A stretch of 64,000 nt of DNA from Cohnella laeviribosi DSM 21336 (GTDB lineage: Bacteria > Bacillota > Bacilli > Paenibacillales > Paenibacillaceae). Every line of letters begins with the position of its first letter. Positions within the stretch are counted from its first letter, which is position 1. The stretch lies in contig NZ_KB899818.1 of the NCBI RefSeq assembly GCF_000378425.1, forward strand, positions 1 to 64,000. Reading direction: 5' to 3'. Below are positions 44,572 through 53,550 of this stretch, one piece after another. The notes below the pieces were generated by a model that saw nothing but the letters and a program-made list of their open reading frames with translations, did no database searches and had not been told where the DNA came from. The position numbers and the translations under genes are program-made.

Positions 44572-44600
44572 ATTATATCACAGTTGTCCGGGGTTTTCAG
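44572..44600 (-). promoter_or_regulatory. Extended -10 promoter before spoIIIE
   Basis: TGATATAAT (TATAAT at 44577-44572) with CTGAAA at 44600-44595 and 17-base spacing lies across the end of ylzJ. It would place transcription start only about 15 bases before the TTG start. Confidence 0.6.
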
Positions 44601-44856
44601 TCGAACCGGAGGAGGAAGCCGCCGCCCCCGCCTCTTTTCCCGCCGCCGCAAAATGAATCGTTTGTCCCGGCGCCAAGTCCGGCCGCAGATAGGCGTCGAG
44701 CGGAGCCGACACCAGCCGCACGATGCGGCCGATTCCGGGAGCGACGGGAGCGACCAGCATGATCAGATCCCCAACCGTCACTTCAATCATCGGCTTGGGC
44801 GGAGAATGAAGGCCTTCCAGCACCAGTTCGGCCGGCATGCAGGTATACAAAATCAT
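44578..44856 (-). CDS. ylzJ: YlzJ-like protein
   Basis: The 92-residue protein begins [15 protein letters not shown] and matches YlzJ-like proteins in size and location, downstream of tepA and upstream of spoIIIE. The C-terminal 25 residues are Ala/Ser/Gly-rich and look unstructured. Its ATG overlaps the tepA stop by four bases. The function is unknown. Confidence 0.85.
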   Translation of the reverse strand: MILYTCMPAELVLEGLHSPPKPMIEVTVGDLIMLVAPVAPGIGRIVRLVSAPLDAYLRPDLAPGQTIHFAAAGKEAGAAASSSGSTENPGQL

Positions 44857-45599
44857 GGGTTCGCGCCTCCTCCGGACGCGGCCGCCTTGCGGTCCGCGAT
44901 CCGCCGTTTCAACTCCTGCAGCGCGGCGCCGATGCCGCCGACCTCGTCGATCAAACCGTTGCGCACCGCTTCCGATCCGATCACCGTCGTTCCGATGTCC
45001 CGCGTCAGTTCTCCCGTTCGGAACATGAGCTCCTTGAAGGTCTCCTCCTGGATCCGGGAATGCTTCGTGACAAAGCGGACGACTCTTTCCTGCATTTTCT
45101 CCAAATACTCGAACGTCTGCGGCACTCCGATGATCATTCCGTTCAGACGGATCGGATGAATGGTCATCGTGGCCGTCTCCGCGATAAACGTATAATCCGC
45201 CGAGACCGCGATCGGCACCCCGATCGAATGCCCTCCGCCCAGAACGACGGCCACTTTCGGCTTGGACAGGGAAGCGATCATCTCGGCGATCGCAAGTCCC
45301 GCTTCAACGTCTCCGCCGACCGTGTTGAGCACGATCAGAAGCCCTTCGATTTTCGGATTTTGCTCGGCCGCGACCAATTGCGGAATCACATGCTCGTATT
45401 TTGTCGTCTTGTTTTGCGGCGGGAGCATCATGTGCCCCTCCACCTGGCCGATGATGGTCAGGCAAAAAACGTTCGATTCGGCTGCCGGAACCGCGGTCTG
45501 GCCAAGCTGCACCAGGCTGTCCGTCGGCTGCGGCGGACGTTCTTCCTGGCCTTGGGCGGGCTGTTCCGCCGTCGTTTCCGGTTTTCCCTTGTCGCTCAT
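44853..45599 (-). CDS. tepA: TepA, ClpP-like serine protease
   Basis: TepA (YmfB) is a cytoplasmic ClpP-class protease; in B. subtilis it was described as assisting protein translocation, and it acts on small spore proteins during germination. The 248 residues have a disordered N-terminus (40 residues, Gln/Pro/Glu-rich), then the crotonase fold with [14 protein letters not shown], the Ser in [11 protein letters not shown] and the His in [13 protein letters not shown] at 45599, 6 bases after AAGGAGG; the longer frame is discarded. Confidence 0.9.
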   Translation of the reverse strand: MSDKGKPETTAEQPAQGQEERPPQPTDSLVQLGQTAVPAAESNVFCLTIIGQVEGHMMLPPQNKTTKYEHVIPQLVAAEQNPKIEGLLIVLNTVGGDVEAGLAIAEMIASLSKPKVAVVLGGGHSIGVPIAVSADYTFIAETATMTIHPIRLNGMIIGVPQTFEYLEKMQERVVRFVTKHSRIQEETFKELMFRTGELTRDIGTTVIGSEAVRNGLIDEVGGIGAALQELKRRIADRKAAASGGGANP

Positions 45600-45701
45600 G
45601 GCTTGCCTCCTTAAAGGACCGCCGTCATGCGGGGCTTGACATAGTATGGGCCAACCGGACGCGAATATGCGGACAACGCCGAACCGCTCGGCTTGCGCCG
45701 G

Positions 45702-45735
45702 AAAAAACAATCCCCCTGCCGCAAAGGCAAGGGGA
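45702..45735 (-). terminator. Terminator of the RNase J gene
   Basis: CCCCTTGCC and GGCAGGGGG pair around TTTGC (45734-45712), followed by ATTGTTTTTTCC on the minus strand, 32 bases after the stop. Confidence 0.9.
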
Positions 45736-45766
45736 ATGCTGGAGTGAGTGAGGGTTGAAGCGCCGT

Positions 45767-47446
45767 TTATACTTCCATAATGATCGGGAGGATCATCGGT
45801 CTTCTTCTTGTTTGTTCATAGAGGAAACGGCCAAGCGCTTCCTTGACGTTCGTTTTGAGCGACGCCCATTCGTTCACGTTCTCGTTCATCAGTTTCTGCA
45901 GCGTTCCGGATACGATTCGGTTCGCTTCTTCGAGCAATCCTTCGGATTCGCGAACGTAAACGAAGCCTCGGGATATAATATCCGGTCCGGACAAAATCGA
46001 GCCATCCTGCTTCGACAGCGTGACGACCACAACCAGGATGCCGTCCTGGGACAGCAGCTTCCGGTCGCGCAGGACGATGTTGCCCACGTCGCCGACGCCG
46101 AGCCCGTCGATCAGGACGTTGCCCGATGGCACCTTGCCGCCTTTGCGCGCCACGCCGTTCTGAATTTCCACCGTATCTCCGATATCGATCAGGAAAATAT
46201 TCTCCTTGTCAATGCCTACCGCTTCGCCCAGCATCGCGTGATGCTTGAGCATCCGGTATTCGCCGTGAATCGGAATGAAATACTGCGGACGCATCAGGTT
46301 GAGCATCAGCTTCAATTCTTCCTGGCTTCCGTGTCCGGATACGTGAACGCCGGAGACGGATCCAGGCCCGTAGATCACGTGGGCTCCGAGCCGCATCAGT
46401 TCGTCAACCGTACGGCCGACAAACTTCTCGTTGCCCGGAATCGGCGTCGCCGAAATGACGACGGTATCGCCCGGCAGAATGTCTACCTTGCGGTGGGTCG
46501 AGCGGGCCATGCGGGTCAAAGCCGACATCGGTTCGCCCTGGCTGCCCGTCGACAGAATGACGACCCGGTCTGCGGGAAGCTTGTTCACCTCTTCCGGTTC
46601 GATCAGCATGCCTTCCGGAATTTGCAAATATCCGAGCTCCGAAGCGATCGTGACGACGTTCACCATGCTTCGGCCGATAACGGTCAACTTGCGGCGGGTC
46701 TCCATCGCCGCGTTGATGATTTGCTGAATCCGATGCACGTTGGAAGCAAAGGTTGCGACTACGACGCGCTGCTTCGCGCTCCGGAAAATGTCTTCCAGCT
46801 CCTTGCCGATATTGCTCTCGGAAGGCGTAAAGCCCGGCCGCTCGGCATTGGTGCTGTCCGACAGCAGCGCGATGACGCCGCGCTTGCCGATTTCGGCCAT
46901 CCGCTGCAAATCCGCGAATTGCTCGTTAACCGGCGTATGGTCGAATTTGAAGTCGCCGGTATGCACAACGACGCCTTCCGGCGTCTCGAGGCAGATGCCG
47001 ACCGAGTCGGGTATGCTGTGGTTCGTGCGGAAGAAACTCGCCTTGATCGTGCCGAACTGCAATTCGGAATCCGCTGTAATGACATGGCGTTTCGTATCGC
47101 CGAGCAGTCCGGCTTCCTTCAGCTTGTTCTCGACGAGCCCCAGCGTCAGCCGGGTTCCGTAAACCGGAACGTTAAGATGTTTCAGGACATAAGGCAGACC
47201 GCCGATATGGTCTTCATGTCCGTGAGTAAGCAGGATCGCCCGCACTTTGTCGCGATTATCGGTCAAGTACGTAATATCCGGAATGACGACATCGATGCCG
47301 AGCATTTCTTCCTCGGGAAATTTCAATCCCGAATCGACGACGACGATGTCGTTTGCATACTGGATGACGTACATATTCTTGCCGATCTCGCCGACGCCGC
47401 CCAGTGCGAAAATGAGCAATTTATCTTGGTTGTTCTTTTTGGACAA
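45767..47446 (-). CDS. Ribonuclease J
   Basis: RNase J is a 5'-3' exonuclease and endonuclease of the beta-CASP metallo-beta-lactamase family, central to mRNA turnover. The 559 residues show the zinc motif HGHEDHIGG (about 75-83), [11 protein letters not shown], the beta-CASP region with TGSQGEP and SATPIPGNE, and [10 protein letters not shown] near residue 370. The start is a TTG, 9 bases after GGAGG. It lies where B. subtilis has rnjB, between dapA and tepA, although parts of the sequence resemble J1 as much as J2, so I give no suffix. Confidence 0.95.
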   Translation of the reverse strand: MSKKNNQDKLLIFALGGVGEIGKNMYVIQYANDIVVVDSGLKFPEEEMLGIDVVIPDITYLTDNRDKVRAILLTHGHEDHIGGLPYVLKHLNVPVYGTRLTLGLVENKLKEAGLLGDTKRHVITADSELQFGTIKASFFRTNHSIPDSVGICLETPEGVVVHTGDFKFDHTPVNEQFADLQRMAEIGKRGVIALLSDSTNAERPGFTPSESNIGKELEDIFRSAKQRVVVATFASNVHRIQQIINAAMETRRKLTVIGRSMVNVVTIASELGYLQIPEGMLIEPEEVNKLPADRVVILSTGSQGEPMSALTRMARSTHRKVDILPGDTVVISATPIPGNEKFVGRTVDELMRLGAHVIYGPGSVSGVHVSGHGSQEELKLMLNLMRPQYFIPIHGEYRMLKHHAMLGEAVGIDKENIFLIDIGDTVEIQNGVARKGGKVPSGNVLIDGLGVGDVGNIVLRDRKLLSQDGILVVVVTLSKQDGSILSGPDIISRGFVYVRESEGLLEEANRIVSGTLQKLMNENVNEWASLKTNVKEALGRFLYEQTRRRPMILPIIMEV

Positions 47447-47539
47447 AGTCTAGTACCTCCTACGATAAGTCGACGATCCCGCTCATTATGGAATTGTCAA
47501 GCTGCAAAAGAAAATAGCCGCACCCAATCACTCAACTTA

Positions 47540-47569
47540 ATTATACATGAAGCAATTTGTGGAATTCAA
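47540..47569 (-). promoter_or_regulatory. SigA promoter of the RNase J gene
   Basis: TTGAAT (47569-47564) and TATAAT (47545-47540) are 18 bases apart on the minus strand. The leader would be about 90 bases. No dapA terminator is evident in 47570-47682. Confidence 0.7.
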
Positions 47570-47682
47570 GGCAACGCTTATCGCCGGCTTGCCGTCGGGC
47601 GTTATTGTTTCCCCAAGCCGCTTTGCCGATGCTTATCTTAGGTGCGGGATCAAGCCGTTTCAGGAGGCATACGTTCCGGTTG

Positions 47683-48558
47683 TCAGCCGATCAGATTGCG
47701 AATAAACGCCGTTTCCTGCTCGTTCGCGTCGACAAGCGGCAGCCGCACGCCGCCGACCGGCAGCCCCTTCAGGCGAAGCGCGGCCTTGACGGCAACCGGA
47801 TTCGGCACCGGATGAGGGCAATGGAACAGCCCTTTGAAAACGGGGTAGCAGCGCGCGTTGATTTGCGCCGCCTCGGCCGTCCGCCCTTCCGTATACGCTT
47901 CGATCAGCCGCTTCATGTCCGCTCCGATAATATGGCTGGCCACGCTGACAATCCCGTATCCGCCTACGGCCAGCGCGGGCAAGGTAATGGCATCGTCTCC
48001 GCTGTAGACGACGAACGAATCCGGAGCGCCGCTGACGATTTCGGTGATTTGCTCCACCGAAGCGCACTCCTTCGTCGCGACGATGTTCGGGATTTGCGCC
48101 AGCCGGAGCGTCGTTTCCGCGGAAATGCTGACGCCTGTCCGACCGGGAACGTTATACAACATGACAGGCAAGGATGTCGATTCGGCAACGGCTTTAAAAT
48201 GCCGGTACAATCCTTCCTGGCTCGGCTTGTTGTAATACGGAGCGACAAGAAGAACGCCGTCCACGCCCGATTGCTCCGCAATCTGGGTCAAATGGATGGA
48301 ATGCCGCGTGTCGTTGCTGCCCGTTCCGGCAATGATCTTGCAGCGTCCGGCCGCCCGTTCCACCGCAAACCGGAAGAGCGCCTCCTTCTCCTCCTCGGAA
48401 AGCGTCGGGGATTCCCCGGTCGTTCCGCAAACGACAAGGCTGTCCGATTTTTGTTCTTCGATGAGATAGTCGATCAGCCTGCCCGTCACGTTCCAGTCGA
48501 TTTCCAGCTGTTCGTTGAACGGAGTCACCATCGCCGTAATTAACCGGCCAAAGCTCAT
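47683..48558 (-). CDS. dapA: 4-hydroxy-tetrahydrodipicolinate synthase
   Basis: DapA condenses aspartate semialdehyde with pyruvate, the branch point to lysine and dipicolinate. The 291-residue TIM barrel has the GTTGESPTLSEEE motif, the catalytic Tyr in VMLYNVPGRTG and the Schiff-base Lys in VATKECAS. ATG at 48558 is 8 bases after AGGAGG. Last gene of the dpaA-dpaB-asd-dapG-dapA cluster, 4 bases after dapG. Confidence 0.96.
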   Translation of the reverse strand: MSFGRLITAMVTPFNEQLEIDWNVTGRLIDYLIEEQKSDSLVVCGTTGESPTLSEEEKEALFRFAVERAAGRCKIIAGTGSNDTRHSIHLTQIAEQSGVDGVLLVAPYYNKPSQEGLYRHFKAVAESTSLPVMLYNVPGRTGVSISAETTLRLAQIPNIVATKECASVEQITEIVSGAPDSFVVYSGDDAITLPALAVGGYGIVSVASHIIGADMKRLIEAYTEGRTAEAAQINARCYPVFKGLFHCPHPVPNPVAVKAALRLKGLPVGGVRLPLVDANEQETAFIRNLIG

Positions 48559-48562
48559 GTTC

Positions 48563-49852
48563 TTATCCTCCTCCGGTATATGCGCCGTGTTCGGCGCCGG
48601 CCCGCTCCGGACGTTCGAAAGCGTCAAGGTTCGCTCCGGATGCCAGATGCAGGCCGAAAGCAGAATGCAACGCCTGCAGGGCAGGCACCATATCGTCTTC
48701 AGCCACCAACACCCATATCGTCGTGTTGGAGTCTGCAGATTGCAAAATCGGAATATTTCGATCGGTCAGCGCTTCCACAATGCGGGCCATCACGCCGGGC
48801 TCCCCGTTCATCCCGCCGCCGATTACGGACACTTTGGCGCATCCGGGACGAACTTTCGGATGAAAACCCATCTCCCGGAGCAGGTTCACCGCCTTGCGCT
48901 CTTCCGCGCCCGCCACGGTGTAAACGACGCCCGCCGGCGTGACGCTGATGAAATCGACGCTGATGCCGTTTGCCGCCATCGCCCGGAAGATGCGGGCCTG
49001 CACGTCCGAAGGTCCTTCGGGCGTTTGAACCGAAAGCTGGGTTACGCCCCCGACATGGGCCAGGCCCGTAACGGTCCGGTCGCTCCAGCCTTTCCGGCTG
49101 CGGACGGATTCCGCGTGCGTGACAAGCGTTCCTTCCCCATCGGAAAAGGTCGACCGCACCCGGACGGGAATGCCGGCTTTCATGGCGATTTCGACGGCCC
49201 GCGGATGAATGACCTTCGCCCCGTTGTAGGCCATGTTGCAAATTTCCTCATAGCTTACGCATTCAAGCTGCCGCGCATGGGCGACCAGCCGCGGATCGGC
49301 AGTCAGAATGCCGTCGACGTCCGTATAGATGTCGACGACGGAAGCGCGAAGCGCCGCGCCGAGCGCCGTCGCCGTCGTATCGCTCCCACCCCGGCCAAGC
49401 GTGGTAATCTCGCCGTCTTCCGTAACGCCTTGAAATCCGGCGACGATGACGATGCGGCCTTCCGCCAGGTGCCGGTTGATCCGGCCGGGATCGATATGGA
49501 CGATCCGGGCGGCGCCGAAGCGGCCGTCGGTCCGGATTCCCGCCTGGCCTCCGGTCAGAACGACGCTGGGAGAACCGGCTTCGTTCAGCAGGCTGCACAA
49601 AGTGGCCGCGGATATGATCTCTCCGCAGCTGAGCAAAAGGTCTTTTTCCCGGTCCGAAAGCGCCCCTCCGTTGCTGCCGATCCAATCGAGCAGCGTATCG
49701 GTCGCATAAGGCTCGCCTTTTCGTCCCATGGCCGACACCACGACGACAAGCTGCCGCCCGGCCGACTTTTCCCTCAAAATATGGCGGAGGACGTTGCGTC
49801 GACCTTGTTCGTCAGACAGCGACGTCCCTCCGAATTTTTGCACCAATATCAT
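48563..49852 (-). CDS. dapG: Aspartate kinase
   Basis: Aspartokinase phosphorylates aspartate, the first step to diaminopimelate, lysine, threonine and methionine. The 429 residues carry QKFGGTSL at the start, GGSDTTATALGAAL, and two ACT domains at the C-terminus. By location between asd and dapA it corresponds to B. subtilis DapG (aspartokinase I, meso-diaminopimelate-inhibited). The name DapG rests on synteny. Confidence 0.93.
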   Translation of the reverse strand: MILVQKFGGTSLSDEQGRRNVLRHILREKSAGRQLVVVVSAMGRKGEPYATDTLLDWIGSNGGALSDREKDLLLSCGEIISAATLCSLLNEAGSPSVVLTGGQAGIRTDGRFGAARIVHIDPGRINRHLAEGRIVIVAGFQGVTEDGEITTLGRGGSDTTATALGAALRASVVDIYTDVDGILTADPRLVAHARQLECVSYEEICNMAYNGAKVIHPRAVEIAMKAGIPVRVRSTFSDGEGTLVTHAESVRSRKGWSDRTVTGLAHVGGVTQLSVQTPEGPSDVQARIFRAMAANGISVDFISVTPAGVVYTVAGAEERKAVNLLREMGFHPKVRPGCAKVSVIGGGMNGEPGVMARIVEALTDRNIPILQSADSNTTIWVLVAEDDMVPALQALHSAFGLHLASGANLDAFERPERAGAEHGAYTGGG

Positions 49853-49939
49853 GACGCAGCCCTTCCCTCCGTCCCGATTGGGATGGCGTGCTTCGAAGCT
49901 TGCAAAGGCGTGCGGTGCGAACGATGGGGCTTATAGCGC

Positions 49940-50986
49940 TTATCCGTTGCTGCGGGACGCGGCGATATGCTCGGCGATTTGCACGGCGTTCCAAGCGGCG
50001 CCCTTCAGCAAATTGTCCGATACGATCCACATGTTGAGCGCGCGCGGATTGGACAGGTCGCGGCGCACGCGCCCGACGAACGTCTCGTTCTTGCCTGCCG
50101 CTTCCGTCGCCAGCGGATACACCTGATTGGCGGGATCGTCCTGAAGGACGACGCCCGGAGCGTTTGCAAGCAGCGATTTCACTTCTTCAAGGTCGAAATC
50201 CTGCTTCAGCTCGACATAAACGGACTCGGAATGGCCGTAAACGACCGGAATGCGAACGCAGGTTGCGGTCACGTCGATCGAATCGTCGCCCATGATCTTC
50301 TTCGTCTCGCGGATCATTTTCATTTCTTCCAAGGTAAAGCCGTTGTCCTGGAATTTGTCGATCTGCGGGATGGCGTTGAACGCGATTTGATGCTTGACGG
50401 GCAAAGAAGCGACGGGCAAAATATCCGGGTTCACGTCGTCTCCGTTAAGCACCGCGCGGGACTGACGAAGCAGTTCGTTGATCGCCCGCGCGCCCGCTCC
50501 GGAAACCGCTTGATAGGTGGAAACGATGATCCGGGAAATGCCGTAGCGGTCGTACAGCGGCTTCAGCGCCACGACCATTTGAATCGTGGAGCAGTTCGGG
50601 TTCGAGATGATGCCTTTGTGCTCGGCGACCTTGTGAATGTTCACTTCCGGGACGACAAGCGGCGTATCGGGATCCATCCGGTAGGCGTTGGTGTTGTCGA
50701 TGCACACCGCGCCGCGGGCGACGGCTTCCGGAATCAGCGCCTTGCTGACGTCTCCGCCCGCGCTGAACAGCGCGATTTCGACGCCGTCAAAGCTTTCCGG
50801 CTTCGCCTCCTCGACGGTGTACGTCTTGCCCTTGAACTCGATTTGGGTCCCTGCGGAACGAGCGGAAGACAGCAGCTTCAGGCTCTTGATCGGGAAGTTT
50901 CGTTCTGCGAGCAGTCGGATAATCTGTTCTCCAACGGCGCCGGTCGCTCCCACGACGGCAACGTTGAACGAAGTTGGATTGGACAT
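49940..50986 (-). CDS. asd: Aspartate-semialdehyde dehydrogenase
   Basis: Asd reduces aspartyl phosphate to the semialdehyde. The 348-residue protein shows the NADP motif GATGAVGEQIIRLL, the catalytic Cys in SNPNCSTIQMVVAL and the active-site His further on (RIPVVYGHSESVYVE). ATG with GAGGGG upstream. It follows dpaB by 37 bases. Confidence 0.96.
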   Translation of the reverse strand: MSNPTSFNVAVVGATGAVGEQIIRLLAERNFPIKSLKLLSSARSAGTQIEFKGKTYTVEEAKPESFDGVEIALFSAGGDVSKALIPEAVARGAVCIDNTNAYRMDPDTPLVVPEVNIHKVAEHKGIISNPNCSTIQMVVALKPLYDRYGISRIIVSTYQAVSGAGARAINELLRQSRAVLNGDDVNPDILPVASLPVKHQIAFNAIPQIDKFQDNGFTLEEMKMIRETKKIMGDDSIDVTATCVRIPVVYGHSESVYVELKQDFDLEEVKSLLANAPGVVLQDDPANQVYPLATEAAGKNETFVGRVRRDLSNPRALNMWIVSDNLLKGAAWNAVQIAEHIAASRSNG

Positions 50987-51023
50987 GGTGTATTTCTCCC
51001 CTCTTCGGTACTGCGTTTATATC

Positions 51024-51620
51024 TCATGCGTAAAGGTAACGCTCAATGAGCATCGGCTGTAACTGCTTCCCCTGCAGGGCAGCCTCGCAAGCTTCCAGCG
51101 CCAAATCCATTCTCGCCACCAGGGAATTCGGCTTCGCCTGCGGATTATCCTGGCCGAACGGCACGAAGTAAATGTTTTTCGTCACCAGCAGCTTCGCAAT
51201 ATTCGCGGCATTCAGGCCGAGTCCGTCGTTCGTCGAAATCGCGAGCACGATGGGGCGGCCGTTCCGCATCTGCGCTTTCGCGGCCATAAGCACCGGACTG
51301 TCCGTGATCGCGTTCGCCAGCTTGCTCGTCGTATTCCCCGTACAGGGCGCGATGAGCAAAATGTCAAGCCGCTTGGAGGGACCAAGCGGTTCCGCGTCGA
51401 CGATGGTGCTGATGATTTCGTTTCCGGTCAAATTGCGCAATTCCGATTGCCAATGCGCCGAGGTGCCGAATCTCGTATCGGTCGTCATGACCGCCTGCGA
51501 GGCGATCGGAACGACATCCGCCCCCGCGTCCTTGAACCGCCGGATTAGCGGCACGACTTCCGGCAACGTGCAATGAGATCCGGTCAAAGCGTAACCTAAA
51601 GTGATTCCCTGCCAATTCAT
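51024..51620 (-). CDS. dpaB: Dipicolinate synthase subunit B (SpoVFB)
   Basis: DpaB is a flavoprotein subunit needed with DpaA to make dipicolinic acid in the mother cell. The 198-residue protein has the flavoprotein/HFCD fold with GYALTGSHCTLP and LLIAPCTGNTTSKLANAITDSPVL. Its ATG overlaps the dpaA stop by four bases. Confidence 0.94.
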   Translation of the reverse strand: MNWQGITLGYALTGSHCTLPEVVPLIRRFKDAGADVVPIASQAVMTTDTRFGTSAHWQSELRNLTGNEIISTIVDAEPLGPSKRLDILLIAPCTGNTTSKLANAITDSPVLMAAKAQMRNGRPIVLAISTNDGLGLNAANIAKLLVTKNIYFVPFGQDNPQAKPNSLVARMDLALEACEAALQGKQLQPMLIERYLYA

Positions 51621-52516
51621 GGCTGTTCCCCCCGTTGTCGGCTGTCCTCCAGAATCATCTGAATGAGCCCGTTGGCGATGATGCGTCCGGCCGTCTTCGG
51701 AGCGACGATTCCCGGCAATCCGGGCGCCAGCATCGCCTTGATGCCGCGCTTCTCGGCAAAGCGGAAATCGGTTCCGCCAGGCTTCGAGGCCAGATCGATA
51801 ATCACCGCGTTCAAGGGAAGTCGGGAGATCACTTGCGCTGTGATTATCATATTCGGAATCGTGTTAAAAAGCAAGTCGCATCCTTCGGCCTGACGCGCCA
51901 AATCCGCGATGTAGAAAGGCTCGTAGCCCATCTCGAACGCCCGCGCGAACGTCTCCTCGCGCCGGACTCCCGCCTTTACCTTGGCGCCGAGCCCTTGCAG
52001 CGTCCGCGCCAGCGTCATCCCCGTCCGCCCCAAGCCGAGCACGATGCAAGTCGATCCGTGAATCGTAATGTCCGTGTTCTGGATCGCCATCATGACGGCG
52101 CCTTCGGCGGTCGGAATCGAGTTGTAGATGGCCACGTCGTCGCGTTCGAACAGCTCGACCAAGCCGATTTGGTGCTTCTCGCACAATCGCCGCAAATACG
52201 GCTTCGCCATGCCGGTATACACCTTGCCCCATTTGGGCATCGCCTCCAAAAAAGGATCGGACAGCTTCAGCTCCCGATCGGTAAAAACGGCCGCGATCGT
52301 TCCGTCGTCGTCGGTCCCGACCGCCGGCAGCAGCAGTGCATCGGCCGCCCGGAGCAGTTCGGGCGTCCATTCCGCTTTGGAGACGCCCGGAAACGGTGTG
52401 TCCAGCCGGTCGAATCCGACGATCGAAACGCTTGCGTCCATCTCCGTCAGCTTCTGGATCACTTCCAGCTGCCGGGCGTCTCCGCCGGCCAGAACGACCT
52501 CCACCCCCGTAAGCAT
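51617..52516 (-). CDS. dpaA: Dipicolinate synthase subunit A (SpoVFA)
   Basis: DpaA is the NAD(P)-binding dehydrogenase subunit of dipicolinate synthase; DPA gives spores their heat resistance. The 299 residues have an N-terminal domain and a Rossmann domain (VLGLGRTGMTLARTLQGLGA, about 155-175) with a Gly-rich APGLPGIVAPKTAG near the end. ATG at 52516 is 8 bases after AAAGGAGGG; upstream codons are discarded. First gene of the cluster, preceded by a SigK-like promoter. Confidence 0.94.
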   Translation of the reverse strand: MLTGVEVVLAGGDARQLEVIQKLTEMDASVSIVGFDRLDTPFPGVSKAEWTPELLRAADALLLPAVGTDDDGTIAAVFTDRELKLSDPFLEAMPKWGKVYTGMAKPYLRRLCEKHQIGLVELFERDDVAIYNSIPTAEGAVMMAIQNTDITIHGSTCIVLGLGRTGMTLARTLQGLGAKVKAGVRREETFARAFEMGYEPFYIADLARQAEGCDLLFNTIPNMIITAQVISRLPLNAVIIDLASKPGGTDFRFAEKRGIKAMLAPGLPGIVAPKTAGRIIANGLIQMILEDSRQRGEQP

Positions 52517-52552
52517 GACGTCATCCCTCCTTTCCGCTACCCTTGCACAGCA

Positions 52553-52581
52553 CATAGTATGCAGCCGCCTAAAACCGGGTG
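52553..52581 (-). promoter_or_regulatory. Candidate SigK promoter of the dpa operon
   Basis: CACC (52581-52578) and CATACTATG (52561-52553) with 16 bases between them fit the SigK pattern (AC at -35 and CATANNNTA at -10) with one mismatch. The B. subtilis spoVF operon is SigK-dependent. Confidence 0.55.
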
Positions 52582-52595
52582 CCTGCCAAGGGAAA

Positions 52596-52619
52596 CGGCC
52601 GCGCTTTTGGGCGCGGCCG
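52596..52619. other. GC-rich hairpin upstream of dpaA
   Basis: CGGCCGCGC and GCGCGGCCG pair around TTTTGG. No gene ends here on the plus strand; on the minus strand it lies between the dnaD terminator and the SigK-like promoter and could be a second insulating stem. Confidence 0.5.
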
Positions 52620-52699
52620 TCCGTTATTTTCGAAGGTTCGGAAAGGAAAAGCAAAAGGATGGGCATAAACGGAAACACGGGAAAGAAAGGTTCTCGCCG

Positions 52700-52733
52700 C
52701 AAAAAAAATTCCCCGCAAACCAGCTTTGCGGGG
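52700..52733 (-). terminator. Terminator of dnaD
   Basis: CCCCGCAAA and TTTGCGGGG form a perfect 9-base stem with a 5-base loop, then AATTTTTTTT on the minus strand, 22 bases after the dnaD stop. Confidence 0.93.
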
Positions 52734-52754
52734 ACTAGCGGAATCGGCCCGGCA

Positions 52755-53480
52755 TCAGCCTTTGCCGCTGCGGAACTTCTGCACGTGGGCGCGGGCGTCG
52801 TCGACGCTCTCGACGCGGTTGCGGCTCCACTCGAGCAGAATCCGGTCGATGTAACGAAAATGCAGCTTGCCGGCGAATACCGCCTCTTTCAGCGCAAACA
52901 AAATCAATTCGGCCGGGTACCCGTCCTGATCGTACCAATTGGCGATCGTCTCGCACTCCATCGGCGTCAAGGGCCGGCCGAATTCCTGCTCGAATACGCT
53001 GTACAAATCGGTCTCGCCGCCGGGGCGGTTCGCCGGGCCGGCGCCCAAAGCCGAGCCGCGGACGGCAGGCTGCGGGCCGCCCGGGCGTTCGGACGCCGTT
53101 CCGGCCCGCAAGGGGAGTTCCCCGGACGACAGCAAGTCTGCGATCCGGCTGAACAAGCCGGCCAGATTGTACCGCTCGGATTGCACGCCGGAAATCGGAT
53201 CGACGACATCGTCGATGGCGATAAAGCCCATTTTCAGCAGCCTTTGCATCGTTTTGCCCACTTCCGCTTGGGACATCCCGAGCCGTTCCTGCAGCTGCTC
53301 CATCGTCGGAAACTCGTTCTGTTCCAATTGGCGGTACGCCAGCAACTGAATCAGCAGCATGCATTCCGTATCGGTCAAACCCAGCATCCGGTAGCTTCGC
53401 AGCAGCGCGTACGGCAGGCTTACCGCTCCGTCCATATAAGCTTCCGCCAGCCCGCGGGCCAGCGCAGCGCGTTCGCTCAT
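52755..53480 (-). CDS. dnaD: DnaD-family replication initiation protein
   Basis: DnaD helps load the replicative helicase at oriC and restart sites. The 241 residues comprise an N-terminal winged-helix oligomerisation domain (about 15-110, TDTECMLLIQLLAYRQLEQNEFPT) and a C-terminal DnaD/DnaB_2 domain (FEQEFGRPLTPMECETIANW, then DRILLEW) ending in a short basic tail. ATG follows AAAGGAGGAGG. In B. subtilis dnaD lies with asnS-nth; here it lies next to ackA. Confidence 0.92.
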   Translation of the reverse strand: MSERAALARGLAEAYMDGAVSLPYALLRSYRMLGLTDTECMLLIQLLAYRQLEQNEFPTMEQLQERLGMSQAEVGKTMQRLLKMGFIAIDDVVDPISGVQSERYNLAGLFSRIADLLSSGELPLRAGTASERPGGPQPAVRGSALGAGPANRPGGETDLYSVFEQEFGRPLTPMECETIANWYDQDGYPAELILFALKEAVFAGKLHFRYIDRILLEWSRNRVESVDDARAHVQKFRSGKG

Positions 53481-53550
53481 TCAAGCCTCCTCCTTTCCGA
53501 TCCTTCACGATCCATCCCGGTCGCCCGTCGGTCCGGAGCCTTCGCGGCTT

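Noticed and set aside
44550-44651. Longer N-terminus for SpoIIIE, 34 extra codons
   Set aside because: The extension crosses a TATAAT promoter and the end of ylzJ, and the TTG start after GGGAGG gives the family N-terminus.
45755-47641. Plus-strand frame of 628 codons opposite the RNase J gene
   Set aside because: Antisense to a conserved gene; no start signal or domain.
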